The notes beneath the pieces were generated by a model that saw only the letters and a program-made list of their open reading frames with translations, searched no databases and was not told where the DNA came from. Source: SAR92 clade bacterium (GTDB lineage Bacteria; Pseudomonadota; Gammaproteobacteria; Pseudomonadales; Porticoccaceae). From it: a DNA stretch of 51,603 bases. Shown piece by piece: positions 26,141-35,314 of the stretch. The number at the start of each line of letters is the position of its first letter. Position 1 is the stretch's first letter. The DNA is taken from contig JACNKP010000037.1 in NCBI GenBank assembly GCA_014381985.1, positions 1 through 51,603 on the forward strand, read 5' to 3'. The translations under genes and the position numbers were made by a program.

Positions 26141-28738
26141 TTAGTTAGCCACGATGTTAATTAATCTACCAGGTACAACAATAATTTTGCGAATGGTAAA
26201 ACCTTCTATAAAGCGTTGAACATTAGCATCTTGGAGGGCAATTTCTTCAATGCCTTGCTTGGAAATATCGGCAGATACTTCAATTTTACCTCGTACCTTG
26301 CCATTCACTTGGAGCACTAAGGTTATCGTCGTGCGAACCAAGGCTGACTCGTCAACAACGGGCCAGCTAGCATCCGCGACTGATTCTGAGTTGCCTAGAG
26401 TCGCCCACAAACTATGACAGATATGCGGCGCTACAGGTGATAAAAGTAAAATAGCACAGGTCAAAGCTTCATGTCTTACCGCGATAGATTGCGCATCTGA
26501 CTCATTTAGCTTAGCAATATCATTTAGCAATTCCATAACTGCAGCAATCGCCGTATTGAAGGTATTACGCCTACCATAGTCATCGTTAACCTTGCCAATG
26601 GTTTCGTGCGTCTTACGTCGCAGATCTTTTTGTGTCTCGTTAAGCTCGTCGACATTTATGGGGTCAGCGATATCGTGGCTTAGGTGATCATGAACCATCT
26701 TCCATAGTTTGCGCAAGAAACGGTAGGCGCCAGAAACGCCCTCATCACTCCATTCTAGAGTTTGCTCTGGAGGCGCAGCAAACATAGTGAACAGCCGTAC
26801 CGTATCAGCACCATATTTATCAATAGTCGTCTGTGGGTCTATGCCGTTATTTTTGGATTTAGACATCTTAGTAATGCCGCCACTGTGGACTGGCAGGCCA
26901 GTTTTAATTTCGATGGCAGTCAGGGCGCGACCCTTAGCGTCGCGCTCAACCTTAACGTCGCGGGGGGATAGCCAGACTTTTCGGCCGGCGCTCTCAGTGT
27001 AAAATGATTCGGCCAGCACCATACCTTGGCATAGTAGGCTCTTGAATGGTTCGCTGCTACTCACTAGTCCTTCATCACGCAATAATTTGTGGTAAAACCG
27101 AGCATAAAGTAAATGCAAAATCGCGTGTTCTATACCACCCACATATTGATCTACCGGAAGCCAGTAATCGGCCCGCGCGGGGTCGAGCATCGCGCTATCT
27201 AGGTCGGAACAGGTAAACCGAGCGTGATACCAAGAGGACTCCATAAAGGTGTCGAAAGTGTCTGTTTCATGCTCAACTGATTTGCCGTTCAAGTCGGCCA
27301 TGCGCCAATTTTTGTCTGCCTTAATTGGTGATTGGATACCATCCATCGTAACATCGGTGGGTAAAATTACTGGCAATTTATCTAGAGGCACTGGAATTTC
27401 ACCGCCCTCCGCCAAATTATACATTGGGATAGGCGTGCCCCAGTAGCGCTGACGACTAACACCCCAGTCACGCAGGCGATAATTGGTGGTTACTGAACCA
27501 TGGTTAGTGGACTCAAGATCAGCTGCCATGGCATCAAAGGCGGCAGCGAAATCAAGTCCGTTGTAGGGGCCTGAATTAACGAGTAGCCCTTTTTCAGTAA
27601 AAGCATCAACAGCAACGTCACAATGTTGATCGTTTTTTGGCGTCACAACCTGCTTTATAGGTAGTTGATATTTCTTAGCAAACTCATGGTCTCGTAGATC
27701 ATGAGCGGGCACAGCCATTACTGCTCCCGAACCATAGTCCATCAACACATAGTTTCCCACCCACACTGGAACAAGTTCTCCAGTCAATGGATGCAGGGCC
27801 GTGATACCAGTATCTATGCCACGCTTTTCCATTGTGGCCATCTCTGCTTCGGATATCTGTTGAGTTTGGCACTGTTCTATAAATTCTGCCAAGGAAGGAT
27901 TAGTTAGAGCAACTTCCAGTGCGATTGGATGCTGGGTTGCTAAGGTTAGATAGGTAACGCCCATCAAAGTGTCAGGACGAGTGGTGTAGACTTCAAAGTC
28001 TTGATACCCAGAAACGCTTTCTGAAAGATCAAAGGTAACGTTGATACCGCGACTCTTACCAATCCAGTTACGTTGCATCGTCTTAACTTGTTCTGGCCAC
28101 TGATCTAAATCATCTAAATCGTCCAACAATTGCTCAGCATAGTCGGTGATACGTATGAACCATTGGGGAATTTCTTTTCGCTCTACTGGGGTGTCACAGC
28201 GCCAACAGCAACCATCGATTACTTGCTCGTTGGCTAGTACGGTGGCGTCTTTAGGGCACCAGTTAACTGCGCTGGTCTTTTTATAAACAAGCCCTTTATC
28301 GTACAGCTTTGTGAAAAACCATTGTTCCCAGCGGTAATAGTCGGGCTCACAGGTAGCTAATTCTCGTGACCAGTCAATACCAAAGCCAAGAGACTTTAAC
28401 TGTGCCTTCATGTAAGCAATATTTTCATGTGTCCATTTAGCTGGTGCGGTTTTATTCTCCACGGCGGCATTTTCAGCAGGCAAACCAAATGCGTCCCAGC
28501 CCATGGGTTGAAGCACATTTTTCCCTTGCATGCGTTGATATCGAGCAATTACATCGGTGATTGTATAGTTGCGTACATGTCCCATATGCAATTTTCCGCT
28601 GGGATAGGGAAACATGGCGAGGCAATAGAATTTTTCTTTGTCAGGATCTTCAGTGACTTCAAAGGTCTTATTGTCTGTCCAGAACTTCTGGGCTTCTCGT
28701 TCTATCTGAGCGGGGTTATATACTACGTCTAAGGTCAT
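26141..28738 (-). CDS. leuS: Leucyl-tRNA synthetase
   Basis: LeuS is a class I synthetase that charges tRNA-Leu and edits misactivated amino acids. The 865-residue product has the HIGH-type motif HMGH (residues 51-54) in [13 protein letters not shown]. The editing domain includes [13 protein letters not shown]. The KMSKS loop (about residue 625) is in [13 protein letters not shown]. The C-terminal part ends in [15 protein letters not shown]. Length matches bacterial LeuRS. A candidate promoter lies just upstream. Confidence 0.99.
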   Translation of the reverse strand: MTLDVVYNPAQIEREAQKFWTDNKTFEVTEDPDKEKFYCLAMFPYPSGKLHMGHVRNYTITDVIARYQRMQGKNVLQPMGWDAFGLPAENAAVENKTAPAKWTHENIAYMKAQLKSLGFGIDWSRELATCEPDYYRWEQWFFTKLYDKGLVYKKTSAVNWCPKDATVLANEQVIDGCCWRCDTPVERKEIPQWFIRITDYAEQLLDDLDDLDQWPEQVKTMQRNWIGKSRGINVTFDLSESVSGYQDFEVYTTRPDTLMGVTYLTLATQHPIALEVALTNPSLAEFIEQCQTQQISEAEMATMEKRGIDTGITALHPLTGELVPVWVGNYVLMDYGSGAVMAVPAHDLRDHEFAKKYQLPIKQVVTPKNDQHCDVAVDAFTEKGLLVNSGPYNGLDFAAAFDAMAADLESTNHGSVTTNYRLRDWGVSRQRYWGTPIPMYNLAEGGEIPVPLDKLPVILPTDVTMDGIQSPIKADKNWRMADLNGKSVEHETDTFDTFMESSWYHARFTCSDLDSAMLDPARADYWLPVDQYVGGIEHAILHLLYARFYHKLLRDEGLVSSSEPFKSLLCQGMVLAESFYTESAGRKVWLSPRDVKVERDAKGRALTAIEIKTGLPVHSGGITKMSKSKNNGIDPQTTIDKYGADTVRLFTMFAAPPEQTLEWSDEGVSGAYRFLRKLWKMVHDHLSHDIADPINVDELNETQKDLRRKTHETIGKVNDDYGRRNTFNTAIAAVMELLNDIAKLNESDAQSIAVRHEALTCAILLLSPVAPHICHSLWATLGNSESVADASWPVVDESALVRTTITLVLQVNGKVRGKIEVSADISKQGIEEIALQDANVQRFIEGFTIRKIIVVPGRLINIVAN

Positions 28739-28777
28739 TAATATTCACTGCTTATAGGGTTTACGAATTAAGCGTGA

Positions 28778-28805
28778 ATTATAGGCGAATGACGCCCACT
28801 CTAAC
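28778..28805 (-). promoter_or_regulatory. Candidate leuS promoter
   Basis: On the minus strand a consensus -10 TATAAT (28783-28778) lies about 40 bp upstream of leuS. At 16 bp spacing the -35 is only GTTAGA (28805-28800), a weak match. The -10 is good and the position sensible, but the assignment remains tentative. Confidence 0.38.
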
Positions 28806-28814
28806 AGTCACATA

Positions 28815-28842
28815 CGATGAATACCCAGAAGAGTATTCATCG
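28815..28842 (-). repeat. Perfect 10-bp inverted repeat between the peroxiredoxin gene and leuS
   Basis: CGATGAATAC (28815-28824) pairs perfectly with GTATTCATCG (28833-28842) around an 8-nt loop. It lies about 30 bp past the peroxiredoxin stop. No T-run follows on either strand, so it is not a standard intrinsic terminator. It could protect the 3' end of the lnt-peroxiredoxin transcript or act as an operator near the leuS promoter. Confidence 0.5.
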
Positions 28843-28872
28843 CAAGGATTATAAAACAACTAGTGTCGGACT

Positions 28873-29403
28873 TTAGCTGGCTTGACGGGCAGGTATACCA
28901 AGCTCTTTAAGTTTAGACGCCATATCCTCTGCTGAGGTTGCGGCCTCAATATTGCGATCAACAAACAGAACTTTGCCATCTTTACCTATATAGACGGTAT
29001 GGCGCATTGGCATACCGTAAAAGGCCAGAACATCATAGGCCGCGGCGACTTTTTTAGAGGGATCGCTGAGCAAGGGAAAGTCAGCCTCATTTTCGGCGGC
29101 AAATTCTTTATTCGTTTCTAAGGAATCTACGCTCGCCATAAAATAGGTTACATCTAACGCTTTAAGCAGATGACCATTCTTTGCAAGAGACTTGCACTCA
29201 ATAGTACAGCCAGATGTGAATGCTCTTGGGTACCATGCAATCACAATTGCTTGTTTGTTGTGAAATTGCTCTAGGGTGTAGGTTTTGCCATCGGTAGCCT
29301 CAAGGGTGAAATTTGGAGCCTGATCACCTACTTCTAATGCAATGGTTGAGAGTGATATTGATAAGCCGACTAGAACGGTCAGTAATACTTTATTAATTGT
29401 CAT
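28873..29403 (-). CDS. Exported peroxiredoxin (AhpC/TSA, Bcp-like)
   Basis: The 176-residue product has an N-terminal signal peptide (about residues 1-22, INKVLLTVLVGLSISLST) followed by a thioredoxin-fold peroxiredoxin domain. The active site TSGCTIEC gives a peroxidatic Cys-66 and a second Cys-70. It probably reduces peroxides in the periplasm, which is unusual because the Bcp family is mostly cytoplasmic. The frame extends 24 bp upstream, overlapping lnt. The GGAGG site (29413-29417) is 9 nt from the ATG at 29403, which is chosen. Confidence 0.85.
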   Translation of the reverse strand: MTINKVLLTVLVGLSISLSTIALEVGDQAPNFTLEATDGKTYTLEQFHNKQAIVIAWYPRAFTSGCTIECKSLAKNGHLLKALDVTYFMASVDSLETNKEFAAENEADFPLLSDPSKKVAAAYDVLAFYGMPMRHTVYIGKDGKVLFVDRNIEAATSAEDMASKLKELGIPARQAS

Positions 29404-29423
29404 GTCTTGGGACCTCCACGATC

Positions 29424-30911
29424 TCAATATTGTTTTCTTGCCCTAACTAAACTGATACAAATAAGTAAGGCGATTAAAATAAGTGGCCACGATCTAAGTT
29501 TAGTAAATAACGTCGCCCCGACTCTGGGTTGCACCGTGCCAGAGAGCGCTAAGGTCTGGTGCAGCTCAATTGTTTGGTAGATCCGACCTCGGTGATCAAC
29601 TAATGCAGAAATGCCATTATTAGTGCCACGAATCAATGGCTTGGCATTTTCTAGGGCTCTCATTTGCGCCATCTGCATATGCTGTTTGGGGCCAATAGAG
29701 CGCCCAAACCAAGTATCATTACTCACCGTCATAATAACCGATGAATCGATACTATTACGTGCGACTAGGTCTGGATAGACCACTTCATAGCAAATAGCCG
29801 CTGAAATCAAGTGTCCTTGTATCGAAAAAGGTTCTTGATTATCCCCCCCCCTTGCAATTGACGACATAGGCAGGTCAAAGAACTTAATCAGCCCACGCAG
29901 TAATGATTCAAGGGGTACATATTCGCCAAAAGGCACCAGTCGTGTTTTATTGTATTGCCCAACGGATGGGCCCAGAGCGATCATTGAATTAAAATAACGA
30001 CGGGTTTCATTGTCGTAGGTCACTATGCCTGAGAGTAAACTTGTATTCGTCTTTAAGGCTCTTTTTTGAAGGTCCTGTATGAAGACAGGAATGCGTTCTG
30101 GAGTAGTTGGGACAGCCATTTCTGGCCAGACAATCAAGTCTTTATCCCAATGGACCTCACTTTGTGCGCTTAATTGTGTGAGTATGGCAGTCTGTTTTTC
30201 TTTAGACCATTTCTCACCTTGTGGGATGTTAGGCTGGATCAGCGCTACCGATATAGGCTTGCCGCTTTTTTCAGTCCATTCATATTGCTGCAAGATATAA
30301 CCCGCCACCACAATACACAACATAACTACCGCTGATTGACGAACGGCAGATAGCTTAATATGCCCTTGAAAAATCAACGTTAAAAGTATCCCAGAAAAGG
30401 CGCTAAGAAAACTTAGCCATAAAACACCTCCGACAGGAGCCCAGCCACTAAGCCAGGTTTCGGTGTGGCTATAGCCAGCAAATAGCCACGGGAATCCTGT
30501 CAAAAACCAGGTTCTTATCCACTCACTAAGAACCCATATAGAGGGGAGAGCGAGTATCCAGCTAATAGGCGTTTGAGGAATAAACGCACTTAAAGCGAAG
30601 GGCATAGCAAAAATAAAGGCTAAAAAGAGACAAAATAATGTTGTCGCTAATAGGGCGAGGGGTGCGGCAATAAACCCATACTCGTGAATGCTGACATAGA
30701 GCCAACTGGCACCGGCAAAAAACAAACCGAAAGCATAGGCGGTAGTATTTAAAAGCGTTTGCTTAATCGTCTTATGTTGCAGGGTGCGGAACAGCAGCGC
30801 AATGCTAAGGGGCACTGCGGGCCAAAAATTGAATGGTGCTAGGCCAAGGGGGAAAATGGCTCCAGCAAAGAGCAGGCCGCCATAATGTTGAAGTTTTTCG
30901 ATGCCTCTCAT
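29424..30911 (-). CDS. lnt: Apolipoprotein N-acyltransferase
   Basis: Lnt adds the third acyl chain to the N-terminal cysteine of lipoproteins in the inner membrane. The 495-residue product has an N-terminal membrane region (about residues 10-215) and a C-terminal nitrilase domain. The catalytic triad is Glu-264 (WPEMAVP), Lys-322 (YNKTRLVPFGEY) and Cys-374 (AAICYEVVYPD). A run of nine G residues on the coding strand (29843-29851) encodes Arg-Gly-Gly-Asp at 354-357, just before the catalytic cysteine. The start shares a base with the corC stop. Confidence 0.97.
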   Translation of the reverse strand: MRGIEKLQHYGGLLFAGAIFPLGLAPFNFWPAVPLSIALLFRTLQHKTIKQTLLNTTAYAFGLFFAGASWLYVSIHEYGFIAAPLALLATTLFCLFLAFIFAMPFALSAFIPQTPISWILALPSIWVLSEWIRTWFLTGFPWLFAGYSHTETWLSGWAPVGGVLWLSFLSAFSGILLTLIFQGHIKLSAVRQSAVVMLCIVVAGYILQQYEWTEKSGKPISVALIQPNIPQGEKWSKEKQTAILTQLSAQSEVHWDKDLIVWPEMAVPTTPERIPVFIQDLQKRALKTNTSLLSGIVTYDNETRRYFNSMIALGPSVGQYNKTRLVPFGEYVPLESLLRGLIKFFDLPMSSIARGGDNQEPFSIQGHLISAAICYEVVYPDLVARNSIDSSVIMTVSNDTWFGRSIGPKQHMQMAQMRALENAKPLIRGTNNGISALVDHRGRIYQTIELHQTLALSGTVQPRVGATLFTKLRSWPLILIALLICISLVRARKQY

Positions 30912-31750
30912 TAGATTGTTTTAGAGACTTGTAGCAAGGTTACCTTTCGCTTGTCTGCTGCGAGCACCGTGAAATCAAAATTTCCGATACTGGTCTTTTC
31001 AGCCACTTTTGGTAATCGGCCTAGTGCGTGCACAACAATTCCGCCAACGGTGTCAAAGTCGTCATCTGGTAAACCGACATCAAAATATTCGTTAAAGTCG
31101 GCTATTTCAGTGATAGCCTCAACTGAATATAGGTTGTCGCCTAGTTTACGAATTTGCTCTGGTTCATGCTCATCGGTCTCATCTTCAATTTCACCGACTA
31201 TTTCCTCCAAAACATCTTCAATGGTTAGGAGTCCAGATACTCCACCATATTCATCTACCACTATTGCCATATGGTAGCGTTGTTCTCGAAATTCTTGCAA
31301 CAGAATGTTAATTCGCTTGCTTTCTGGAATGATATTGGCTGGACGTAGCAGACTCTTTAGATCAAAAGAGTCTTTGCCTGATAGTACTAAGGGGAGTAAT
31401 TCTTTAGCCAACAGAATACCTTGAATATCATCTGAAGATTCTCCAACCACAGGAAAACGAGAATGCTGTGATTGGATAACGGTATTAAGAATTTCCTCTA
31501 ACGATAAGTCTGCTTCAATGAATTTCATCTGCGATCGTGGGATCATAATCTCCCGAGCCTGCAAGTCGGATACTTTTAGAGCACCTTCCATAATTTGCAG
31601 TGCACCTGCATCAATAATTGATTCATTTTCTGCACTTCGCAGCATATCAGCGACTTCATCGCTGCTGGTCGGATTGGCGGAAAATGCTCGAACTAATCTT
31701 TTAAAAAAAGAGGGTTCGGTGGAATTTTGGTTAGATGATTCGTCGTTCAT
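30911..31750 (-). CDS. corC: CorC/YbeX-family CBS-domain protein
   Basis: This 279-residue protein has a short acidic N-terminus and two CBS domains, around REIMIPRSQMKFIEADLSLEE and MAIVVDEYGGVSGLLTIEDV. A C-terminal CorC/HlyC transporter-associated domain follows. CorC (YbeX) is linked to magnesium/cobalt efflux in Salmonella, and more recently to ribosome metabolism together with ybeY and ybeZ. The frame extends to 31783 inside ybeY. The ATG at 31750 is chosen because it clears that overlap and gives the usual MNDESS-type N-terminus. Confidence 0.93.
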   Translation of the reverse strand: MNDESSNQNSTEPSFFKRLVRAFSANPTSSDEVADMLRSAENESIIDAGALQIMEGALKVSDLQAREIMIPRSQMKFIEADLSLEEILNTVIQSQHSRFPVVGESSDDIQGILLAKELLPLVLSGKDSFDLKSLLRPANIIPESKRINILLQEFREQRYHMAIVVDEYGGVSGLLTIEDVLEEIVGEIEDETDEHEPEQIRKLGDNLYSVEAITEIADFNEYFDVGLPDDDFDTVGGIVVHALGRLPKVAEKTSIGNFDFTVLAADKRKVTLLQVSKTI

Positions 31751-31757
31751 GGTTATC

Positions 31758-32240
31758 TCAGTGATGCTCGCTAGGTTTTTCATTGCCTGCGGGCTCTAGG
31801 TAAGGTTCTGGGAAATCCAGGCCAAGTAAAATTTCAGTTTCCAGACTTTCCATGATCTCCGAATCTTTCTCATTGCTATGATCATACCCTAGCAAATGTA
31901 GAACACCATGAATAATCATATGTGCCCAGTGCGCGTTAATTGATTTATTTTGTTGAGTGGCTTCTTGTACTACGACGGGAGCGCAAATTACGAGGTCACC
32001 CAGTATCGGAAGAGGCTCAGGCACAACAGCATCAAAGGGGAATGAAAGAACATTTGTAGGCCCTAGTTTCTCACGATACTGGCGATTTAGTTGAGCGCTT
32101 TCTTGCTCATCTACAATTCGTATGCTGAGCTCTAAGGCGTCTGTTGTTCTTAGTGCCGCGGTAACCCAATGGCGAATACTCGCTTCGTCCGGAGATTCCT
32201 CGGAGGTGCAAGCCCTTTGAATATGGATGGGAATAGTCAT
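31758..32240 (-). CDS. ybeY: rRNA maturation endoribonuclease YbeY
   Basis: YbeY is a zinc-dependent RNase needed for 16S 3'-end maturation and ribosome quality control. The 160-residue product has the H3 motif HGVLHLLGYDH, with metal ligands His-111, His-115 and His-121. It also carries the preceding NVLSFPFD segment. It is 11 bp after ybeZ and 7 bp before the chosen corC start. The miaB-ybeZ-ybeY-corC-lnt order is conserved in gammaproteobacteria. Confidence 0.97.
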   Translation of the reverse strand: MTIPIHIQRACTSEESPDEASIRHWVTAALRTTDALELSIRIVDEQESAQLNRQYREKLGPTNVLSFPFDAVVPEPLPILGDLVICAPVVVQEATQQNKSINAHWAHMIIHGVLHLLGYDHSNEKDSEIMESLETEILLGLDFPEPYLEPAGNEKPSEHH

Positions 32241-32251
32241 AAATTAGAGCG

Positions 32252-33292
32252 CTAGGACTCTTTTTCATGGGCATCGTAGGCATCTACGATACTTTGAACA
32301 ATCGGGTGACGCACAACATCTCGAGACTCAAAATGAGTGAAGCTAATATCTTCAACAGATTCTAAAACGCTACAAGCATGCACTAACCCTGAGTTAACAC
32401 CACGAGGGAGATCTATCTGCGACATGTCGCCTGTAATGACGGCCGTGGAGCCAAAACCAATCCTTGTGAGAAACATTTTCATTTGTTCGCGAGTCGTGTT
32501 TTGACTTTCATCGAGAATGATATAGGCACCACTTAAAGTGCGGCCACGCATATACGCAAGAGGCGCTATTTCAATAACATTGCGTTCCTGAAGTTTTGCG
32601 ACTGTTTCAAAGCCGAGCATCTCGTGCAAAGCGTCATATAGGGGGCGTAGATAGGGGTCAACTTTTTGTGCCAGATCGCCAGGTAAGAACCCCAATCTCT
32701 CGCCTGCCTCAACGGCAGGTCGAACCAATAGAATACGCTCAACCTCATCTCTTAATAATGCTTCTACTGCGCAGGCGACAGCGAGGTAGGTTTTTCCTGT
32801 CCCAGCAGGGCCTATACCGAAATTAATATCATGAGTTTGCATGGCCCGCACATAGCGCTGTTGATTTAGACCGCGGGGCTTAATGTTGCCTTTTTTAGTG
32901 CGAATAACCGAAAAGTTTTCGATATCACTGGGGGCAGGGATGGTGTTAGCCGATTGATCCATAGGCTTTCTTCTCTCATATTGTCGCAGGTGTAGATGCA
33001 CCTCTTCGGGAGATACATGGTTAGAGTGAGCCGTGTGTTGATAAAGATTATAGATAACATCTGCAGCGTGCTGAGCAGGTTCAGCTTCGCCATAGATAGC
33101 GAAGAAGTTACCACGTGAACGTATTTCTACCTTTAGCCGTTGTTCAATTAGGCGCAAATTATCATCAAATTGTCCGCAGAGTGAGGCAAGGCGGTGAGCT
33201 TCATTTGGCTCAAGGGTGACGTTAAGGGCAGCAGGATGGCTTTCCATTTGTTTCAATGCGTGTTTAAAAACCTCTACAGTTGACTTATACAC
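32252..33292 (-). CDS. ybeZ: PhoH-like ATPase YbeZ
   Basis: YbeZ is a PhoH-family NTPase that works with YbeY in RNA metabolism. The 346-residue product has Walker A GPAGTGKT (residues 161-168), ILDESQNTTREQMKMFLTRIG around the Walker B acidic residues, and the sensor-like ITGDMSQIDLPRG. The longest frame starts at GTG 33292 without a good ribosome binding site. An ATG at 33247 (residue 16) fits the E. coli N-terminus better but also lacks one, so the start is open. Confidence 0.94.
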   Translation of the reverse strand: MYKSTVEVFKHALKQMESHPAALNVTLEPNEAHRLASLCGQFDDNLRLIEQRLKVEIRSRGNFFAIYGEAEPAQHAADVIYNLYQHTAHSNHVSPEEVHLHLRQYERRKPMDQSANTIPAPSDIENFSVIRTKKGNIKPRGLNQQRYVRAMQTHDINFGIGPAGTGKTYLAVACAVEALLRDEVERILLVRPAVEAGERLGFLPGDLAQKVDPYLRPLYDALHEMLGFETVAKLQERNVIEIAPLAYMRGRTLSGAYIILDESQNTTREQMKMFLTRIGFGSTAVITGDMSQIDLPRGVNSGLVHACSVLESVEDISFTHFESRDVVRHPIVQSIVDAYDAHEKES

Positions 33293-33405
33293 CTAGCATA
33301 GCTTGATCTTGAGAGAAGGGTAAACCCTTTTTTGTCACAGAGTTATTACAAAAACCCCCTTTTTTAATACTAAGGCCTAAAAAGAAGTTATTAGTAATGG
33401 AAACT

Positions 33406-34743
33406 TCAGGCTAGCACTCCTCGAAGAGAGTTTGGCAGAGCTTCTGTAATAATAGCCTCGGTAAATTCACCGATAAGGCTATGGTCGCTGGCGCGAAAAT
33501 TAACCACTCGATTATTTTCAGTGCGGCCCTGCAATTCTCCTGGGTCTTTTCGGGAAATGCCAGTGACTAAAAGACGCTGCGTGCTGCCAACCATTCGCCG
33601 GCTGATTTCACTAGCGTTTTGCAGGATACGGGTTTGTAGGATTTTTAGACGCTGTTTTTTTACGTCATCACTCACGTTATCTGCCAAGTCTGCCGCGGGG
33701 GTGCCTGGCCGAGCGCTATAAATAAAGCTAAACGAAGTATCGAAACCAATGTGCTCTATAAGCTTCATGGTGGCGGCAAAATCATCCTCGGTTTCGTTTG
33801 GGAAGCCAATAATGAAATCGGAAGAAATGCTAATGTCGGGCCGTAATTCTCGCAGGCGGCGAATCTTTGATTTGTACTCAATAGCAGTATGCCCGCGCTT
33901 CATTGCCATTAGAATCCGATCGGAACCACTTTGTACAGGCAGGTGCAGATGACTTACTAGCTCTGGAACCCTACTGTAAACATTGATAAGGGCATCAGAA
34001 AATTCTACAGGGTGAGAAGTCGTATAGCGAATACGATCGATACCATTGATGCTGGCCACAAATGGTATCAATTCGGCGAAGTCGCATATTGAGCCGTCAG
34101 GCATGTCGCCACGATAAGAGTTCACATTCTGACCCAGCAGGTTAACTTCGCGAACGCCTTGTTCGGCCAGAGAACTTATCTCAGCGAGGACATCAGCAAT
34201 TGGGCGGCTTACCTCTTCTCCTCGGGTGTAAGGAACCACACAAAAAGTACAATATTTAGAGCAGCCCTCCATGATTGATACAAACGCACTGACGCCGTCT
34301 GCTTCTGGGGTTGGTAGGCGATCGAACTTTTCAATTTCTGGAAAACTTATATCGACAATCACTACACCATCAGCTTTTCTGGACTCCATCATCTCTGGTA
34401 ATCGATGCAGAGTTTGAGGGCCAAAAATCAGATCAACAAATGGGGCCCGCTTGGAAATTGCTTCACCTTCTTGGCTAGCAACACAACCCCCAACACCAAT
34501 AATCAGATCAGGCTTAGCTTCTTTTAGGTGCTTCCAGCGGCCTAGTTGATGAAAGACTTTCTCTTGGGCTTTTTCTCGAATTGAGCATGTGTTGAGCAAT
34601 ATGACATCTGCGTCTTTTGCGTTGTCCGTAGCGACCATCTGATGACTTTCACCGAGTAAATCTCGCATACGAGAGGAGTCATACTCATTCATTTGACAGC
34701 CATGAGTGACGATATGAAGTTTCTTAATGGGCTTTTCCTGCAT
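33406..34743 (-). CDS. miaB: tRNA-2-methylthio-N6-dimethylallyladenosine synthase
   Basis: MiaB adds the methylthio group to i6A37 of tRNAs reading UNN codons. The 445-residue radical-SAM protein has an N-terminal cluster-binding domain (Cys-16, Cys-53, Cys-87). The radical-SAM CxxxCxxC motif (Cys-161, 165, 168) lies in [17 protein letters not shown], and a C-terminal TRAM domain follows. It is the first gene of the - strand block, with a recognisable promoter, and is separated from ybeZ by 113 bp with no clear terminator. Confidence 0.98.
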   Translation of the reverse strand: MQEKPIKKLHIVTHGCQMNEYDSSRMRDLLGESHQMVATDNAKDADVILLNTCSIREKAQEKVFHQLGRWKHLKEAKPDLIIGVGGCVASQEGEAISKRAPFVDLIFGPQTLHRLPEMMESRKADGVVIVDISFPEIEKFDRLPTPEADGVSAFVSIMEGCSKYCTFCVVPYTRGEEVSRPIADVLAEISSLAEQGVREVNLLGQNVNSYRGDMPDGSICDFAELIPFVASINGIDRIRYTTSHPVEFSDALINVYSRVPELVSHLHLPVQSGSDRILMAMKRGHTAIEYKSKIRRLRELRPDISISSDFIIGFPNETEDDFAATMKLIEHIGFDTSFSFIYSARPGTPAADLADNVSDDVKKQRLKILQTRILQNASEISRRMVGSTQRLLVTGISRKDPGELQGRTENNRVVNFRASDHSLIGEFTEAIITEALPNSLRGVLA

Positions 34744-34774
34744 GCTCTACACATTTCTTTTCAAATAGGGGCGC

Positions 34775-34802
34775 ATTATAGCCTTGGTGCCCTAATCCGC
34801 AA
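34775..34802 (-). promoter_or_regulatory. miaB promoter
   Basis: On the minus strand, -35 TTGCGG (34802-34797), a 16-bp spacer and a consensus -10 TATAAT (34780-34775) precede the miaB ATG by about 32 bp. Confidence 0.6.
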
Positions 34803-34830
34803 CATTTTGCAGTGTGATTAAACCGGCTTG

Positions 34831-34839
34831 TGGTATTAT
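34831..34839 (+). promoter_or_regulatory. Extended -10 promoter for the DUF1820 gene
   Basis: TGGTATTAT (34831-34839) fits the TGn-extended -10 pattern, and no strong -35 is visible at 16-18 bp. It would start transcription about 30 bp upstream of the gene at 34878 and diverges from the miaB promoter. Confidence 0.45.
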
Positions 34840-34877
34840 CCTCTTCTTTAATTCTATACCAATCATAGTGGCATCTT

Positions 34878-35213
34878 ATGGCTAGCGAACCCATTTATCG
34901 AATTACTTTTCACAATCAAGGGCATGTGTATGAGATCTATGCACGACACGTTTTTCAAAGTGACCTTTGGGGCTTTCTTGAAGTTGAAGAGTTTATATTT
35001 GGCGAGCGTTCGCAGATGATAGTTGATCCTGCTGAAGAGAAGTTAAAAAATGAATTTTCTGGAATAAAGCGTAGCTTTATTCCTATGCAATCTATTGTTC
35101 GTATCGATGAGGTTGAAAAGGAAGGAACAGGAAAAATTACCGAAGCAAGTGGTGGTAATGTTAGTTCATTTCCATTTCCGCCTATGGCTAAAGCAAAACC
35201 TTCAGCTGATTAG
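34878..35213 (+). CDS. DUF1820 family protein
   Basis: The 111-residue product matches the DUF1820 family, found in gammaproteobacteria beside miaB. It has IYRITFHNQGHVYEIYARHV, then LWGFLEVEEFIFGERSQMIVDP and FIPMQSIVRIDEVEKEG. There is no signal peptide or membrane segment, so it is probably cytoplasmic. Its function is unknown. It has its own promoter region divergent from miaB and is 101 bp from gspE, so it may or may not be read with the secretion genes. Confidence 0.8.
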   Translation: MASEPIYRITFHNQGHVYEIYARHVFQSDLWGFLEVEEFIFGERSQMIVDPAEEKLKNEFSGIKRSFIPMQSIVRIDEVEKEGTGKITEASGGNVSSFPFPPMAKAKPSAD

Positions 35214-35314
35214 AGGCTACGCACTTTAGCGCGTTTGTTCATACTGTTATGATTTTCCATGTAGTATACGATTTGGTTAATGTTGCTATAACAAGACTTT
35301 AGTGAGTATTCACG

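Noticed and set aside
33316-33333. AAGGG-TAAA-CCCTT followed by T residues between ybeZ and miaB
   Set aside because: It resembles a tiny plus-strand terminator, but both flanking genes are on the minus strand, no plus-strand transcript is expected, and a 5-bp stem is weak.
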